A DNA stretch of 64,000 nucleotides from Strix aluco (lineage: Eukaryota; Chordata; Aves; Strigiformes; Strigidae). A model generated the notes under the pieces. The model did not search any database, was not told the DNA's origin, and saw nothing but the letters and a program-made list of their open reading frames with translations. The stretch is taken from positions 9,399,144 to 9,463,143 of the forward strand of contig NC_133946.1 in the NCBI RefSeq assembly GCF_031877795.1, written 5' to 3'. Below are positions 1-12,083 of the stretch, piece after piece (within the stretch, counting starts at the first letter, position 1; the number at the start of each line of letters is the position of its first letter). The position numbers and the translations under genes are program-made.

Positions 1-567
1 ATTTATCTACTGAATAAATTTACTCTCAGCTTTATGTAGGACATTTAAAAGTGAGAAAGTAGCAGAGTTTGAAAGTCTGTAGGATTTTTTCACTTGTGGC
101 TTCAGACTCAAGACGATTAATTTAGAAAAAACCTCTTGTATTTTGAATACCGTTCTCAAAATACTCCCTCTGTGTTAACAATATCTGCTTCTTTAAGGGG
201 ACTGGATGCTTTTACCTTGGTAGAAATCCTGCATACTGTGTCTTAGAACAGCAACAGCTACACAATAAATGTTTAGGACATTGCCTCATTTCTAGTTCTG
301 ATGAGTCATCTGTTCATAAACCAATTTTTTTAATTAACAAGATTTTATTGTGTTTAAACCTGTCTCTGAAGATTAATTCTTATATAGTTTGACTTACAGA
401 AAGAATTACTCCATTTCTCAAGTTTTGATTCTGCCTGATTTTGTTTTGGTGTTCTGAAAAAAGCCATAGGGACAATATCACAATAAAATGTCACAGATTG
501 AAACTGTCTAAATGTCTAAACTTGAATTTGTGTTTTTCAAATGTACTCTTTTTCTCCTTACTGATAG
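1..567 (+). other. CTTN: CTTN intron (partial, upstream of first visible exon)
   Basis: AT-rich non-coding sequence that ends in a pyrimidine-containing acceptor tract and AG just before the first visible cortactin exon. No open frame or recognisable repeat was seen. It is read as the 3' part of an intron whose upstream exons, encoding the cortactin NTA region and most actin-binding repeats, lie outside the window. Confidence 0.75.
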
Positions 568-637
568 AATGCAGCAACTTTTGAAGATATTGAGAAACCA
601 GCATCAACTTATCAGAAGACCAAGCCAATAGAAGCTG
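568..637 (+). CDS. CTTN: Cortactin exon: end of repeat region / start of helical region
   Basis: This exon encodes 23 residues plus one base of a split codon, beginning NAATFEDIEKPAS and ending TKPIEA. It sits between an AG acceptor (566-567) and a GTAAGG donor (638). Human and chicken cortactin carry very similar sequence just after the last 37-residue F-actin-binding repeat, so this is the join between the repeats and the alpha-helical region. Cortactin is a cytoplasmic, cortical actin-binding protein that activates and stabilises Arp2/3 branches. The exon ends in phase 1 and joins the next exon to give Val-Ala-Asn-Lys. It is too short to stand out as an ORF and was recognised by homology and splice sites. 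Confidence 0.9.
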
Positions 638-1179
638 GTAAGGCATTGGCCCCAAATCCTTCCTTTGGAGGTGATAGTGTTCAAAAGCCTTGTTGATTAC
701 TGTTGATTTAGTAATGCTGAGTGAGAATCATTTAGAGGGAACTGCTGTATTTGCAGGTCTCCGGCAACCTCAACTACTTTCTTCCTTCTCCCTGTAGAGG
801 TTGTTTTGGTTTGTTGGGATTTGGTGGGTTTTTTTCCTTGGGGGTCATCAGAGTTGAGGAAGGGAGAAGAAAAGCATCAGAGTGGAGAATGGACTGAGGA
901 GCAGAGTGATGGAGACTGTACCATGAAGGAGAGGAGGGAGAAGTATTGCAGAGGTTTTTATATACAGAGAAATGTGATGCACAGGAGGTTTGGGCTTGGA
1001 AGGGAAGAGGGAGAAAGAGGGATAGAAGGACTTTCCTGAATGGTCAGGCAGCACAGAGAGCAGAAAAGCAGAAACGTGTTCAATCCTAGCAGAAAATTTT
1101 ATCCAAAGCTCATTCCAGGCTACCTTTATACAGAACCTTAAACAATAACATTTGACTTTAATTTTTGTAAATGTTGCAG
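638..1179 (+). other. CTTN: CTTN intron
   Basis: Intron bounded by GTAAGG and TTGCAG. Its middle part is purine-rich (about 855-1,070, GAG and GGA runs). No exon or repeat family was recognised inside it. The 126-residue open frame on the opposite strand is low-complexity and shows no family similarity. Confidence 0.8.
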
Positions 1180-1328
1180 TTGCTAATAAAACAAGCAGCA
1201 TCCGAGCTAACTTTGAAAATCTAGCCAAGGAAAAAGAGCAGGAAGACCGAAGGAAGGCAGAAGCTGAGAGGGCACAAAGAATGGCCAGGGAGAAACAAGA
1301 ACAGGAGGAGGCTCGAAGGAAACTGGAG
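1180..1328 (+). CDS. CTTN: Cortactin exon: alpha-helical region
   Basis: This exon encodes 49 whole residues plus a split Val, with the diagnostic stretch [20 protein letters not shown] followed by charged helix and ending ARRKLE. Apart from a few changes (for example REKQ where human has KERQ), it matches the highly charged helical segment that follows the actin-binding repeats in all vertebrate cortactins. The acceptor is TTGCAG and the donor GTCAGT. Phase 1 in and phase 0 out fit both neighbours. The helix is known as a flexible, calpain-sensitive part that separates the repeats from the regulatory linker. An ORF start could be drawn at the ATG upstream of the acceptor, but the exon begins after the AG. 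Confidence 0.95.
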
Positions 1329-4300
1329 GTCAGTAAGATTCAAATCCCATTTGAGCAGCATGTCTAGTGTGTTTCGGGGCAATGCTGGGAGAAAAGAGAA
1401 TCTTCTAAGAAAAGATACTTTCCTTCTTTCCAGCTAGGCTTTAAAGTTCTTTGTGTGTTTGCCTGTGATTGTACCTGTGCTTTACCTGTTTGCTATTCCA
1501 GCCATCTATCAACATGCACCATATGTATATCAGACATCAGATAGGTTGATTGGGTGACACTTAATAGTGTATAATTTTTTTATTTAGCCTACCCCAAAAT
1601 ATGTATGCTACTTGTGAGCACTGATCTTTGCAGTCTGAACTTATCCTGTGGTATTTCTGCCTTTTGGAAATACCAGATTCCTTTGGGCATGGAGGAGCTC
1701 ATAAGGGGAGAGACACATGGTCCCCAGAAGGCCCTACAGGAATGCTTCTCCAAGATGTTTAATACCATGGTGATAGCTGGTGTTGCTGTTTTTTTGGAAT
1801 TGGTATCGTGGAAGATGGAGGTGGTATCACCAATTCACACAGCACACGCCCGTGAGATGAGGAGAGATAATCTTCCAAATGTTAATTGAATCTTAGTTTG
1901 AGAATTGAGAAAATTAGTTTAGCATTGGCATGGTTAAAAGCTTCGTGAGTTCTGTGTTATTCATAAGCAAAATAATTCCAGGAAATGTTTAGTCAGAAAC
2001 TGCATCTTATCTGGTTTATAGAATTTGCATATTTGGGGAAGCTCTGCTGCTGAGATGGAAGGAGTAGTGTGTTAATAGCAACTTGTCCTTCATGTCTTGT
2101 TCATTTGCTTTGTTACACGATGCCTGAGGTGCCTTATCATCAGCAGTCCTGAGGGCCTGCTGTCTGCAGCTCTGTAACCTTTCATGCAAGCTGCTGTGGC
2201 AGTTTCCCTTGTCCCATGCTGTTATTCTGATTTCATGGCCCTTGTAAACCCTGACATTATGGCAGAGAGTGGGAAGGAATTGATGCTGATGTAAGAATAG
2301 TCCCTCTTTTCCTCTTCTACTTCACTTCTTGTGTTACAGGTATTAGTTTATACTAGGGAAGACTAAACATAGGACGCAAAAAAAAGATAGTAGTCTTTTA
2401 AATTCTGAATAAATGCTACTTAGCCATACATGTGCACTGAGACTTAACAGCCAGCCAGTATGCAACACTGATGTTGAAACAGCATGCTCCAACCAGTGCT
2501 AATAGTGTCCCAAACAGGAATAACCAGTAGGGAGATTGAGCAGGTCCTGATGAAAGCTCTGTAGTACTTAAGGAGATGCACAGGAAAACCAGTCATCCCC
2601 ATCGTCTTCATCATTTCCACTTGGTGCGCCGAAGAGACTTTCCCAGAGGAGAATGCATGAGTGTCTTGGATCCTCATCACTGCTCTGTCTGTCTGACTAT
2701 GGGGGAATTTTCCTATTTCCTTCTTTCTTCTGTCTCTCTCTCTCCTCTTTTGTTTTTATTTTCTGCCAGAAATATCTTTCATTGTTAGAGCCAATGTATG
2801 CCACCAGCTGCACACCCCCCTAATAAATCTTGCATATCAACTTGTCTCAACATCCTCTGTGAGACATCTGAAATCCAGGAAAGACTGTCAGATGATTTCT
2901 CAGATGTGGTAGATACTTCCCCTTAGTGGGATGCTGCTACAAGCTGTCAGGGTGTGGTGTTGATCCCATTCCATCAGCATGGTCTAATTCATCACAAATT
3001 TAGACTTGGTGTAAATAATTTGTTTTACAAGTATGAAAAACTAAATGCATGGTAGGCTTATGGTAACGCAGCTCCGATCTTCCTAAACTAAGAAAAATAC
3101 ACTGCAGTGAAACTGCATGTTACTTCACATTAACTAAACTAGCCTAAATTAACATGGCTGCTAACAGCAGCACTCTCAAGCTGCTTTATTCCTTACGCCA
3201 GCAAAGCGTCTGTATAGTCACCCAAAAGTGGAAAATTAACACTAACAAATAAAACATCTAGTTAACCCTAATCAGTTCCCCTGCCTGGTTCATTGGTTGG
3301 CTTTTCAACTCTGCTGTTCACAGATTGTAGGCCAGCGCTGCTTCTGAAACAGCTCTGTAGTTTTGCTGTGCTGAAACTGCATGGTTTATGTATCTTATGA
3401 TTAGTTTGATTTCTGAAAACTACTAACTTCTGAGTTCTGTTTGGAATCTGGGAAATTCTAGCTTTATAGGATAAATCAAATCTCTTCATCTAAAGTGACC
3501 GCTACTTTTTTTTTTTTTTTCAGTTTATCACCTCTTTTGCCTTATGGCTTCAAGATGTATGGTGTGAGCGTATGTTCACTGCATACATATATCACAGAAT
3601 GAATGGGAGTTCATCTTTGCTTATCAGTGATTTCTTCTTAATGCTGCCTTACATGACTTATAATACCTTCCCCCAACCATTGTTTGGGTTTCTTTACTGT
3701 CCTGGACTAAACCATGTTACATCTTCAGCACAGCATCTGCCACTCTTGTAAAGCTGGTAGCAGAAGAGATAAAGAGCTGAAGTTGAGAATTCAGTCTTTT
3801 CTATTTCGTAAGGTCAGCAAGCTTGCTCCAGGGTGCCACTCTTAGTCAGCTGGGACTGCTCTGTGTCATTCTCAGCGTTGGCACCAGCCTCCAGCACAGC
3901 CACACAGAGAAAAGTTGGATGTTTGCCTTGAGGAGAGGCACTTGGTTTCCCTCTCCTCAGAGTGGTAAAGCTGAAGTGCATCCAGTCTGTACAGTTGCTC
4001 TGGGAGCTCTTCAGATGAGAAAAGTTGAATGCCTCAGCACTTGCTCGCTCAGAGCCACAGCAAAATGCTATCAGCATGTGTCACCACCTTCTTCTAGTGT
4101 AGCCATTCAGCTGGTAGCCCCAGAGCTCCTCTAGCTATTGCCAGGCTGTCTCTGCTTCTGAACTACTGTCCACTGTTCCCAGCACGTTTCAGTGTGTTTA
4201 AACTTATGCGTTGCCAGTATCTAGGTCTAGCACCTAGTTGTTTCCCTAAAAAAGTGATTTTTCACTCCTCATCTTCCCCAGTACTTGTCCTGGCCACCAG

Positions 4301-7300
4301 CACTGCAACTATAGTCAAAGAGCTCTGGGCTCTATTCCATGGGGTGATGAAGAATGGGAACGAATACTCTTTTTGGACACCACCTGGAGACAACCTTGAG
4401 GTGTACATTGCCCTTGAAAGTATAGCTTCACTCCTCCTTCAGGAGATCTCCCTTTTCTTGGCACTTATTTTCCTCTGTCAGCACATTGGATCTGGATAGT
4501 GTTAGGACTTGTGACTTACAGCAAGCAGCATTGTTATCTTTGCAGGATTTAATTTAGTAGATACTTTTACAGTTCTCCAAATAAGGAAGAATCGTGATAT
4601 AGGTTGATGGATATCACAAGTGTTGAATTGTTAATAAGGCCGTTCTGCACCCATGAGATCACTTTGGACAGCCATTGCTTCCAGTTACTGCTGAGAGTTG
4701 CTAAGAAGTATCAGTCCCAGAGGAAAATGGACTTTCTCAGCATTCATCCTGCTGTTCCCTTTTTTCCTCTGAGGTGCGTCTTTTCACCTGGCAGTAACTC
4801 CATTCCATCATCACTACTTCTGCTTCGTTCTCAAGGCAAGGTGGTGTCTGGTGGTTTAAGGATTTCTCAGCCTGTCTGAAGCTCCTTCGGTCATCCTCAA
4901 GATGCTGATGGTACTTGCTAGACAATACTCCTCCACTGAGGATTGTTACTTCCTTACTTTGATTTGGTTGTTTCTGGGGGATTCTACAAAAGACCAGTCC
5001 CTGTAAACATTGCAGTCCATCCTTGAACACCTGGGTCTTAAAGTGAATGTTCTGAAGGGAAAAGACTATTATCACAGAGCAATTACCAACTCTCATGGTA
5101 AGAGTTCTCTGGTTGCAGGACCCCAGGATACTTTCTCCTTAACTCAGTGCTTCGCCTCTTCGCAACTCATGAAGGTGTCTCTCTCCCAGGGCATGTGGCA
5201 ACTCTGATATCTCATACTGATCTGTTCTGTACTTTGCTCTGCACCTTTGCTACAAGCAGGTTGATGTTCCTCAAGAATGCAAGGAGGTACTTCATGTGGT
5301 GGCAGCTGTGTCTCCAGGAGCATGCCCTTTATGTTCCCTCTGTCTTGACAAGGAGGGATATCAGTATATTCTAAAATACTGTGTGATTTCATTGCACCAC
5401 AGTTGCATTTTTGTAAGGAGCAGCAGCTATACCAGTGCTCTGGAGATCTGGTGCATTTGGAGGACAGAGCCTTCCTGCTTTGCTTATGAGTGATGGCAGT
5501 ATCAGATGGTTTAGGAGAGATCCTCTGTTCCCTCGAGGCAGCAGCTGCCCTAAGCAATAGGTGTGGGGAGACCAGGACTCGTCTGTCCTTCAGCTCTGAT
5601 AGATGAGCTGTCTTGCAGTCCTTAGTGAAACGTGGGAAATCAGCTTTGGTGGCCGTGTGAATTTCTTCAAAGGTTGCACAGCTGACACAGAAAATATTGA
5701 TGCTTCTTTTTGAGAGAAGTTTTGTGTCCAGCCTTGGTCTTGGGTACAACCCTGAGACTGGCCAAGTGGTCTGGTGTGTGTTTCTCCAGGTAGCTCTGCT
5801 GCCAAGCGCTGTGGGTAAGGCAGGACAAGTTTCTGTCTGCGCTCGTTGTCCCTGTGCATTTTGGTACCAGGCCTTCTTTGCCTTTCTGAGACTTCTTCAG
5901 TTCTCTCAGTCTAACCCATGTAACAGTTTGTCTCGCTCATCTCAATCTTGGAACAATCCACTTGCTGCGGATGCTGAATGGCTCTCCATTAGACTCTTCC
6001 TTTTCTACCCAGTTGGAGCCATTTTTTCTAAACCAGTAGGGAGGAGATGACTGGTGATATGTATCTTGCCACAGTAGTCAGGCTTTCTGCTTCGTATTCC
6101 CTTCCGTTCATGGGTTTGTAGTCTAGGCTGTGTGGGGGAAGAAGTTCAACGTCTCCATTAGCTCTCTTGCCAGTCATTTTGGGTGATCATATGTTCGTAA
6201 GATCTGTGGATGGAAGGTGGTGAATTCAGGCTTTTACCCATTTCAGCTTTTCATTGAGGTTTCCTCCTGCTGAGGAAACAGTTCTTCAGAAGGGTTTAAA
6301 TGTAGTAACACAGGTTCTCATGAGTCATTGAACTGTTATATCTTTTTCTTTTCCTTTTCCCCTTTCTCTCTCAAAAATGACTGACTTTCTTTACTGTTAT
6401 TTTTGTTGTAAGTGTGGGTTAAATTCAAGCCATTATGCTTGATTTTTCTTGTGCTTCATCAAAGATTCTGTTGCCTGGACACATTTGAAATTTTTTTCCA
6501 AAGCTGGTATTTAAATTTCACCGTAACCAGATGATTAATGTTCTTCCAGACTGAACATCTCCATGGTTAATTGTGTGATTCTGCAGACACTAAGGGAGGG
6601 AGGACGAGGTTAAGGGGAAACTGAAATGGCACTGGCTGCACAGCCCCTCGCTCACAAGCTGAGCAGGAAAAGGGGAGGGAGATACTGTAAAGGGTGGGGA
6701 CAGACTTTGACTTAAGGGAACTTTGGTTTTTTAAGTGAACTTTCTTGCACAGACAAAAAGTTCTCTCACTTTAAGTATGTGGGCATACGTACTCCCACAA
6801 TGGAAAGTACATATGGACTGCATTCCTTCAAGAACCCTGTTTACTGGTAATCCTTTTTCTGTTTTGCTTTTCACATATGGCACATAGTCAAATGGCGTTC
6901 AGGGAGCTCTTCTTTAACTGCTGGTTTGAATCGACAGGTGCCTCATGATTTAGAGAGCCTCTGCTACCTTAGAGAACAAGGCAGGATGCTCCTTCCCATG
7001 CAGCATTTCAGTGTGGAAGACACCCAGCCTGAGGGGGGACACACCATGCAATTTAAATATTTTATGGCAATTATGCTGTGACTGTCCTAAACTGCAGTCT
7101 GGATTGCAGAGACCCATTTCCTAGGACAAATGATTCAAACTGTTGCCATGCTTGACGTTAATGGATTGATACTACTTAATTTGTCCTCAAACTTAGATTT
7201 GACTTCTAATAAACACTTTGCTGGTACTTTTTTATCTGTAGCACAGGAGTTAAAAGTCGGGGAGGACTGTTCACATCAGGACAGATTTTTTCCAGAAACC

Positions 7301-8416
7301 ACAGCACTACGCTTTGAATTGTCTTCAAAGCTGGCTCTGTTCTCAAGACACACTTGGCTTTCTTTGTTAGATGTATTTTTTCTGAGCTGTGACAAACAAA
7401 GGAAAGGAAGAATTTTTTTTGTAACAGAGTCCTATCACTTCATCTTTGGACTACAGTTTCTCCTGAGGATCCTTTGGGGAATTACGGCTTGAAGGACGTA
7501 AACAACTGGAGTGCACAGTCTCCCATAACATGTATTCTCTTTTCTTTTTTATGATAAAGAAGAAAGTTTGGCTCTAGATCCACAGGTTGTTTTTTTCCCT
7601 TATGGTAAAGAGAGGCAAAATGAAACAGCTAGCTTACAGTCTTTTTTTTTTTCTCTCGAAGTTGTGCAAGCAACGTAGCATTTCTTGCACTATGGTATCC
7701 TGGCTTCCTAATGAATGGCTTTCTAATGATGATTGTGGATTTGCTCTCTGATTCACAGGTGGGATGGCACAGCGTGAAGTGCTTGAGTGCCAGAACCCTT
7801 GATTCAGATTCACGTTCTTTGTGTCGCAGAATACAATAGCAATTCTGCTTTTATTTCTACCGCATAGAACTCTTCTGAATGTTTGAATCCCTCACTGTCA
7901 GTATATAGGGACCTAGCTTTGTCTGAGCTATTCAGTCCTTTGCCTTGGCAGGTGTTTTGCAGACCTGCAAGAGCTTGCAGGATCATTTCTCATGAAAGAT
8001 AATATAGCAGTTGTATGATTAAAAGATGCGGGCTTCAGGTTTTCTGAACTTATGCTAAAATGGGACATGAGGCCCAGACAGATAATGAACAGAATTAATA
8101 TACTGAACACAGAAACCCTGCAGCTCCTATGGAAACGTGCCAAAGAACATTGGGTACTCTGTTGTTAAACACGTGCAGGTTTTGTTTCTTTACTTTTTTC
8201 TCTTCTGCTTTGCTGTATTTTTGAGGCCTTACTGTATAGTCTAAACCTTCAGGCAGGCCTAACGATCCAGCTAGTGCAGACCTCTTCTGCTCCCTGCTTG
8301 CATCAGTTTATTGCAGAATATGCTGTCTGTCTGTCTTACTGGAGGGTTGTTTCTTGTTCAGTGTCATGACATCAGTGATTAAACTGCACTGAAGTTTTTC
8401 TTTCTCTTCAATTTAG
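1329..8416 (+). other. CTTN: Large CTTN intron with a coding-like degenerate stretch
   Basis: 7.1-kb intron between GTCAGT and TTTTAG-type splice sites. About 3,800-6,050 is more GC-rich than its flanks and has several open frames of 90-200 codons on both strands (the longest, 201 codons, is at 5,144-5,749 on the - strand). None matches a protein I recognise. Together they suggest a decayed retroelement or similar insertion. The rest is AT-rich sequence with short T tracts and nothing assignable. Confidence 0.7.
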
Positions 8417-8506
8417 GAACAAGCTAAAGCCAAAAAACAAACTCCACCACCATCTCCTACCACGCAGCCAGCTGAGCAGAAGGCACCCTCAAGCCCAGTC
8501 TACGAG
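8417..8506 (+). CDS. CTTN: Cortactin exon: proline/serine-rich regulatory linker
   Basis: Thirty whole codons in phase 0 to 0, starting EQAKAKKQTPPPSPTTQ and ending SSPVYE. The acceptor is ATTTAG and the donor GTTTGC, so the donor is weak beyond its GT. The exon carries two Ser-Pro sites (PPPSP and PSSP). They correspond in position to the ERK/PAK-regulated serines known in mammalian cortactin, around Ser405 and Ser418. The tyrosine in SSPVY corresponds to the Src site Tyr421. That these sites are used in this species is inferred from alignment by eye. The following intron is only 93 bp (8,507-8,599). Confidence 0.93.
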
Positions 8507-8599
8507 GTTTGCTAGAATCACTTTCAGTAACTGGTTTTTGATCCGAAGCGTGGGAACCTTTTTGCAAAACCCTGACAAACCTCACCTGTATTTCTGCAG

Positions 8600-8789
8600 G
8601 ATGCAGTTTCCTACGAAGCAGAGTCTTCCTACAAGAATTCCAGTACAACGTATTCAGCTGCACGTGAGCCAGATTCTGGCTACAAAGCTGCAGAGTCGGG
8701 CTACCAAGAAGCAGTGAGTCAGCGAGAGGCAGAATATGAACCAGAGACTGTCTATGAAGTGGCAGGGGCAGGAGACCATTACCAAGCAG
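8600..8789 (+). CDS. CTTN: Cortactin exon: tyrosine-rich linker
   Basis: Sixty-three codons plus one base, from DAVSYEAESSYKNSS to GAGDHYQA, ending at GTAGAG after a TTCTGCAG acceptor. It holds eight tyrosines in a short acidic context (SYE, SYK, TYS, GYK, GYQ, EYE, VYE, HYQ). This is the segment phosphorylated by Src-family kinases in cortactin. The half QREAEYEPETVYEVAGAG looks like the chicken protein as I remember it and is clearly different from the mammalian linker. This supports a sauropsid source. The linker is the fastest-evolving part of cortactin, so the family call rests on the flanking exons as well. Confidence 0.93.
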
Positions 8790-9705
8790 GTAGAGTGTGT
8801 GTTTCTGATATGAAACCCTTTAAGATAAAGATTATTTCCTTGGGCAACAACTTAATGAATAGTTGTGCTGATAATGCACTGTCCTAGTTTTCTAAAGTCT
8901 TCATCTGATGAGACTTTCTAGATTCTCCACCAACAAACTTTAATTAGGAAATTAAGATACGGCTAGAGGAATGGTGAGTTTACTTAACTTGTGAGATGGT
9001 GTTGGAGTAATTACAGTGCTGTCTAGGGTATCAGTTCAAAAAGAAGTGTAGGGGTAACCATTTCCACCCTGTGTAATGCAGCTCAGCTTGAGGAGGAAGT
9101 GCAGAGATGAGATTAAATGTGTTGAGCCTGTGCTGGCCTACCAAGGAGAAAACTCTGTCAACAATTCTTGGACTTTGAAATGGCTGTGATGTGTTCTGTG
9201 CCTGTGAGGGACTGGGGTAAGGATGTCTGAAAGTAATGAAATGGAAAGAATAAGGTTCTTCTGAATTCCCGTTTTTCTTACCTCTTCTGGTTACTAAATG
9301 AGGTGTGAAGAATGAACCTGCTTGCTCTGGTATGAAAACCTGGGAATTTTAAACAGGCTCCTTCCTCCCCCACAATGTGCATACTTGTATTAAATAGTCT
9401 CTTACACAGTGATCTTGGGCTCAGTTCTTGTCCTGTCACATTTTACAGAAGTGTTATAAGGCTGATCTTTTTTATTTTATATGCCTACTTGTGAACACTG
9501 CCTTTCAGGCTTTAATTGTGTGTGATGTAGGGAAAAAATCTGATGTAGAAGGAACGTCAGCACTATTAAAAACTTGCATAGTTTGTTCCCTGCTTCCTAT
9601 GTGGGTTAGCAGTAGAATTAAAGGAGGAGTGCCGTAGAAAAGAACTTGGGGTGACAGGTAATGTGCTTCATGCTTTTAATTTTTTTACTCTCTATCTCTC
9701 TTTAG
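8790..9705 (+). other. CTTN: CTTN intron
   Basis: Intron between GTAGAG and a CTCTCTTTAG acceptor with a good polypyrimidine tract. No further exon, repeat family or RNA gene was seen inside. Confidence 0.8.
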
Positions 9706-9777
9706 AAGAAAATGCTTATGATGAATATGAAAATGAACTTGGAATTACAGCCATAGCCCTTTATGATTATCAAGCTG
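9706..9777 (+). CDS. CTTN: Cortactin exon: start of SH3 domain
   Basis: Seventy-two bases in phase 1 to 1, encoding [13 protein letters not shown] and then [11 protein letters not shown]. The ALYDY motif is the hallmark first strand and RT-loop start of SH3 domains. It supplies the two conserved tyrosines of the ligand-binding groove. The AYDEYENE run before it matches the residues that precede the SH3 domain in other cortactins. The donor GTAAGC is strong. The SH3 domain is therefore split over this exon and the terminal one. Confidence 0.95.
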
Positions 9778-10351
9778 GTAAGCAAAGCTCTTGTTTTTAA
9801 CCTTGTCTTTGAAAACTCTGTTCTGCACAGATGAATCTGGATTTTTCCTTTGCCTTTCATCACGTAGTCTCTTGTATATGAAATGAAGATAGGAAGAATT
9901 AGTAAATTAGTAATTTAGCAATAGCATTGAGACACTTTTGAAAAGTACTAGCTGCTGTTTCTGGACATGGTGGAAGTTTTCAAAATCTTTTTTAACTGAG
10001 TGTTAACACTCTTGTTAAACCTTGTCATACGGAGTTGTTTAAAATCTTGACTGGTTAATTCTGGGGAGAGATCAAGAAAGTATAGTGGTTCTCAGGTAGC
10101 AGTTGTTGCTCTTAAGTTAGAAACACGCCCAAAATGCAGTAGGTAAGAACCAACTACCTCATTGCTCCAGCAGATGAGAACGCGTCCGTCTGTACAGCTT
10201 GTCATTGCCCGGCGCCCTGTCCCAGAGCCCCGAGGGCGGAGAGGACGGTGATGAGGGTCTGTGTTATTTTTGGTGCCGGTGGGTTGATAGGTGAGGGTGT
10301 CGTGGGGGCCACTCCTGGGAGAATACTGAGCCTCTTCAACTCTCTCTCCAG
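9778..10351 (+). other. CTTN: Last CTTN intron
   Basis: Intron with a strong CTCTCTCTCCAG acceptor. Its 3' half (about 10,180-10,330) contains a local GC- and CpG-rich stretch, in contrast to the AT-rich 5' half. No coding signal is evident there. Confidence 0.8.
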
Positions 10352-10488
10352 CGGGGGATGACGAGATTTCCTTTGACCCGGATGACATCATCACAAACAT
10401 AGAAATGATTGATGACGGCTGGTGGAGGGGTGTCTGCAAAGGCCGATACGGGTTGTTCCCTGCGAATTATGTGGAGCTGAGACAATAA
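10352..10488 (+). CDS. CTTN: Cortactin terminal coding exon: SH3 domain and stop
   Basis: The exon completes the split Ala codon, encodes 44 further residues and ends in TAA at 10,486-10,488. Visible SH3 hallmarks are the acidic RT-loop ([11 protein letters not shown]), the paired tryptophans in DDGWWRG and the 3-10 helix motif PANYVEL. By eye it is the same as the SH3 sequence of mammalian and chicken cortactin, which reflects very strong constraint. This domain binds proline-rich ligands including N-WASP, dynamin, WIP and the Shank proteins. The Shank2 gene lies on the opposite strand in this window. The protein ends in ELRQ, the usual cortactin C-terminus. Confidence 0.97.
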
Positions 10489-10526
10489 ACCCTATTGTCT
10501 ACTGGTGATGCCTTAATTCCCCAGTC

Positions 10527-10532
10527 AATAAA
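10527..10532 (+). promoter_or_regulatory. CTTN: Proximal AATAAA hexamer in CTTN 3'UTR
   Basis: AATAAA only 39 bases after the stop codon. Use would leave a very short 3'UTR. There is no strong GU-rich element right after it, so it is a weak candidate. Confidence 0.3.
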
Positions 10533-12077
10533 TCTGACTTAATACACTACAAATCATGATGCTTTTCTGAGGATGAAGGGGTATATACATATTGCTTTTA
10601 TATTTAATACTTTGCTGATGCTTTTTAAAATGTTTATGCCACAGAAATCGCTAATATATTGTAACTATTATGTTCTTCACTAAGGCTCTTAAAATGATTT
10701 TCATGCATTTGGAAACATTTCTTCTCTGCCAAATTAGCAATTGTCATAAAAAGCCTTTTCAAAGACAGTTAGCTGTCTGTTGTAATATTGCATGTTTTAC
10801 TCATAAGTGAGCAGATTTACTTAGTGTTTAAGTCTAGTTAGTCTTCCACTAGATGTTTTCAGCTAAGAAAATCATGGCTATGCAGGTTATTTGCATTTCC
10901 ACTAAGCGGGAGTGGGGAGGACTGGGGTGGTGCATAATTTTTTCTTTTCCAGATAGTGCTTGAAAAAGCAAAGAGAATGCTTGAAAGTTGCAGATAATGG
11001 CAGTTAATCAAATACTGTCCAATATTTATGGAATATTAATGTTATGAAGGAAATGGTCTGGTTACTTTTTCCTTCTCATTTAAAGTGAAGTTCCTTGGCT
11101 CTTGTATTGATTTTTTTTTTTCATTATCTTTTTTCTGATCCTGCTCCTCCTGTTCATATTATCCCAGAGGAGGGCTGCAAACACTCTCACCGATTGTCCC
11201 AAATTTCTTTTTGTTTCACCCTCCTATTTCCCAGGAAAAGTTTAAAAAGTTACTATACAAGTGTTGAGTCACTCAGTGAGATTCCTACTCGTTCAAAGGG
11301 AAACTGGCATCCAAAGCTGTGTGACTACCTGCGGGAATACTCATTGCTTTAAACAGGAGAAAATAGGCAGGATGGAGTTGCAGTTGTGCTCTGTGTGCAA
11401 CACATCCTTTCTTCACACAAGGAATGGCCTGCTGTGCAGTAGTGACAGTTTATGTAACCATTTTTGAGTCAAGGAATGTTAATACAAGTAATTAGATTTA
11501 AAACCCATATAAATGATCTCCATTTTTAAACCATACAAGAGACAGCTATACTTTTTGTATGTTCAGCAGAAACTGCCAGTAACAGTCTTCTAAACAACAA
11601 AATTAAACCTCTTCTTTGCCAAAACTGAAATCCTTGTTCTAGAAAGCTGACTTCACTGCAGATTTAGGGTCCCTACCAAAGATAGCAAGTTGCATCTAGT
11701 AGTGCACATGTTCAATGTATGTACTGTCTGTTTCCACCTTCTGATCAAAATGGGAATGGCAGAACTGGCGTAGTTAAAGAATGCAAAGAGTTTTTATAAA
11801 CTGTAAATTTGGACCAACTGAATATAGAAGGCCTGTATAAAATGGTGAAATGTACAATGTATTTAGGAAGAAGGCATCATGTTGAACCAATTCTTGGGTG
11901 GTTGGGACAATCCTTAATGAATGTCATATGTGTGTCATGATTATATTTTTTTCCTTTCCATGGTCTCATTTCTGTGTTGTATTTGCATTACTAGGGTTGG
12001 GTTTTATATGCAGTTTATTTTATCCAATTTTGCATAGAACACCTCATAGGGATATGATTTTTGTAAATTAAATATTC

Positions 12078-12083
12078 AATAAA
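12078..12083 (+). promoter_or_regulatory. CTTN: Main CTTN polyadenylation signal
   Basis: AATAAA in a TTCAATAAAC context. It is followed within 30-40 bases by T-rich and TGTT-type sequence, the usual downstream element. Its distance from the stop (about 1.6 kb) is plausible for cortactin mRNA. Confidence 0.7.

Noticed and set aside
848-1228. 126-codon - strand frame overlapping a CTTN exon
   Set aside because: Overlaps the cortactin helical exon on the other strand and is otherwise a low-complexity Leu/Ser/Phe translation of a purine-rich intron.
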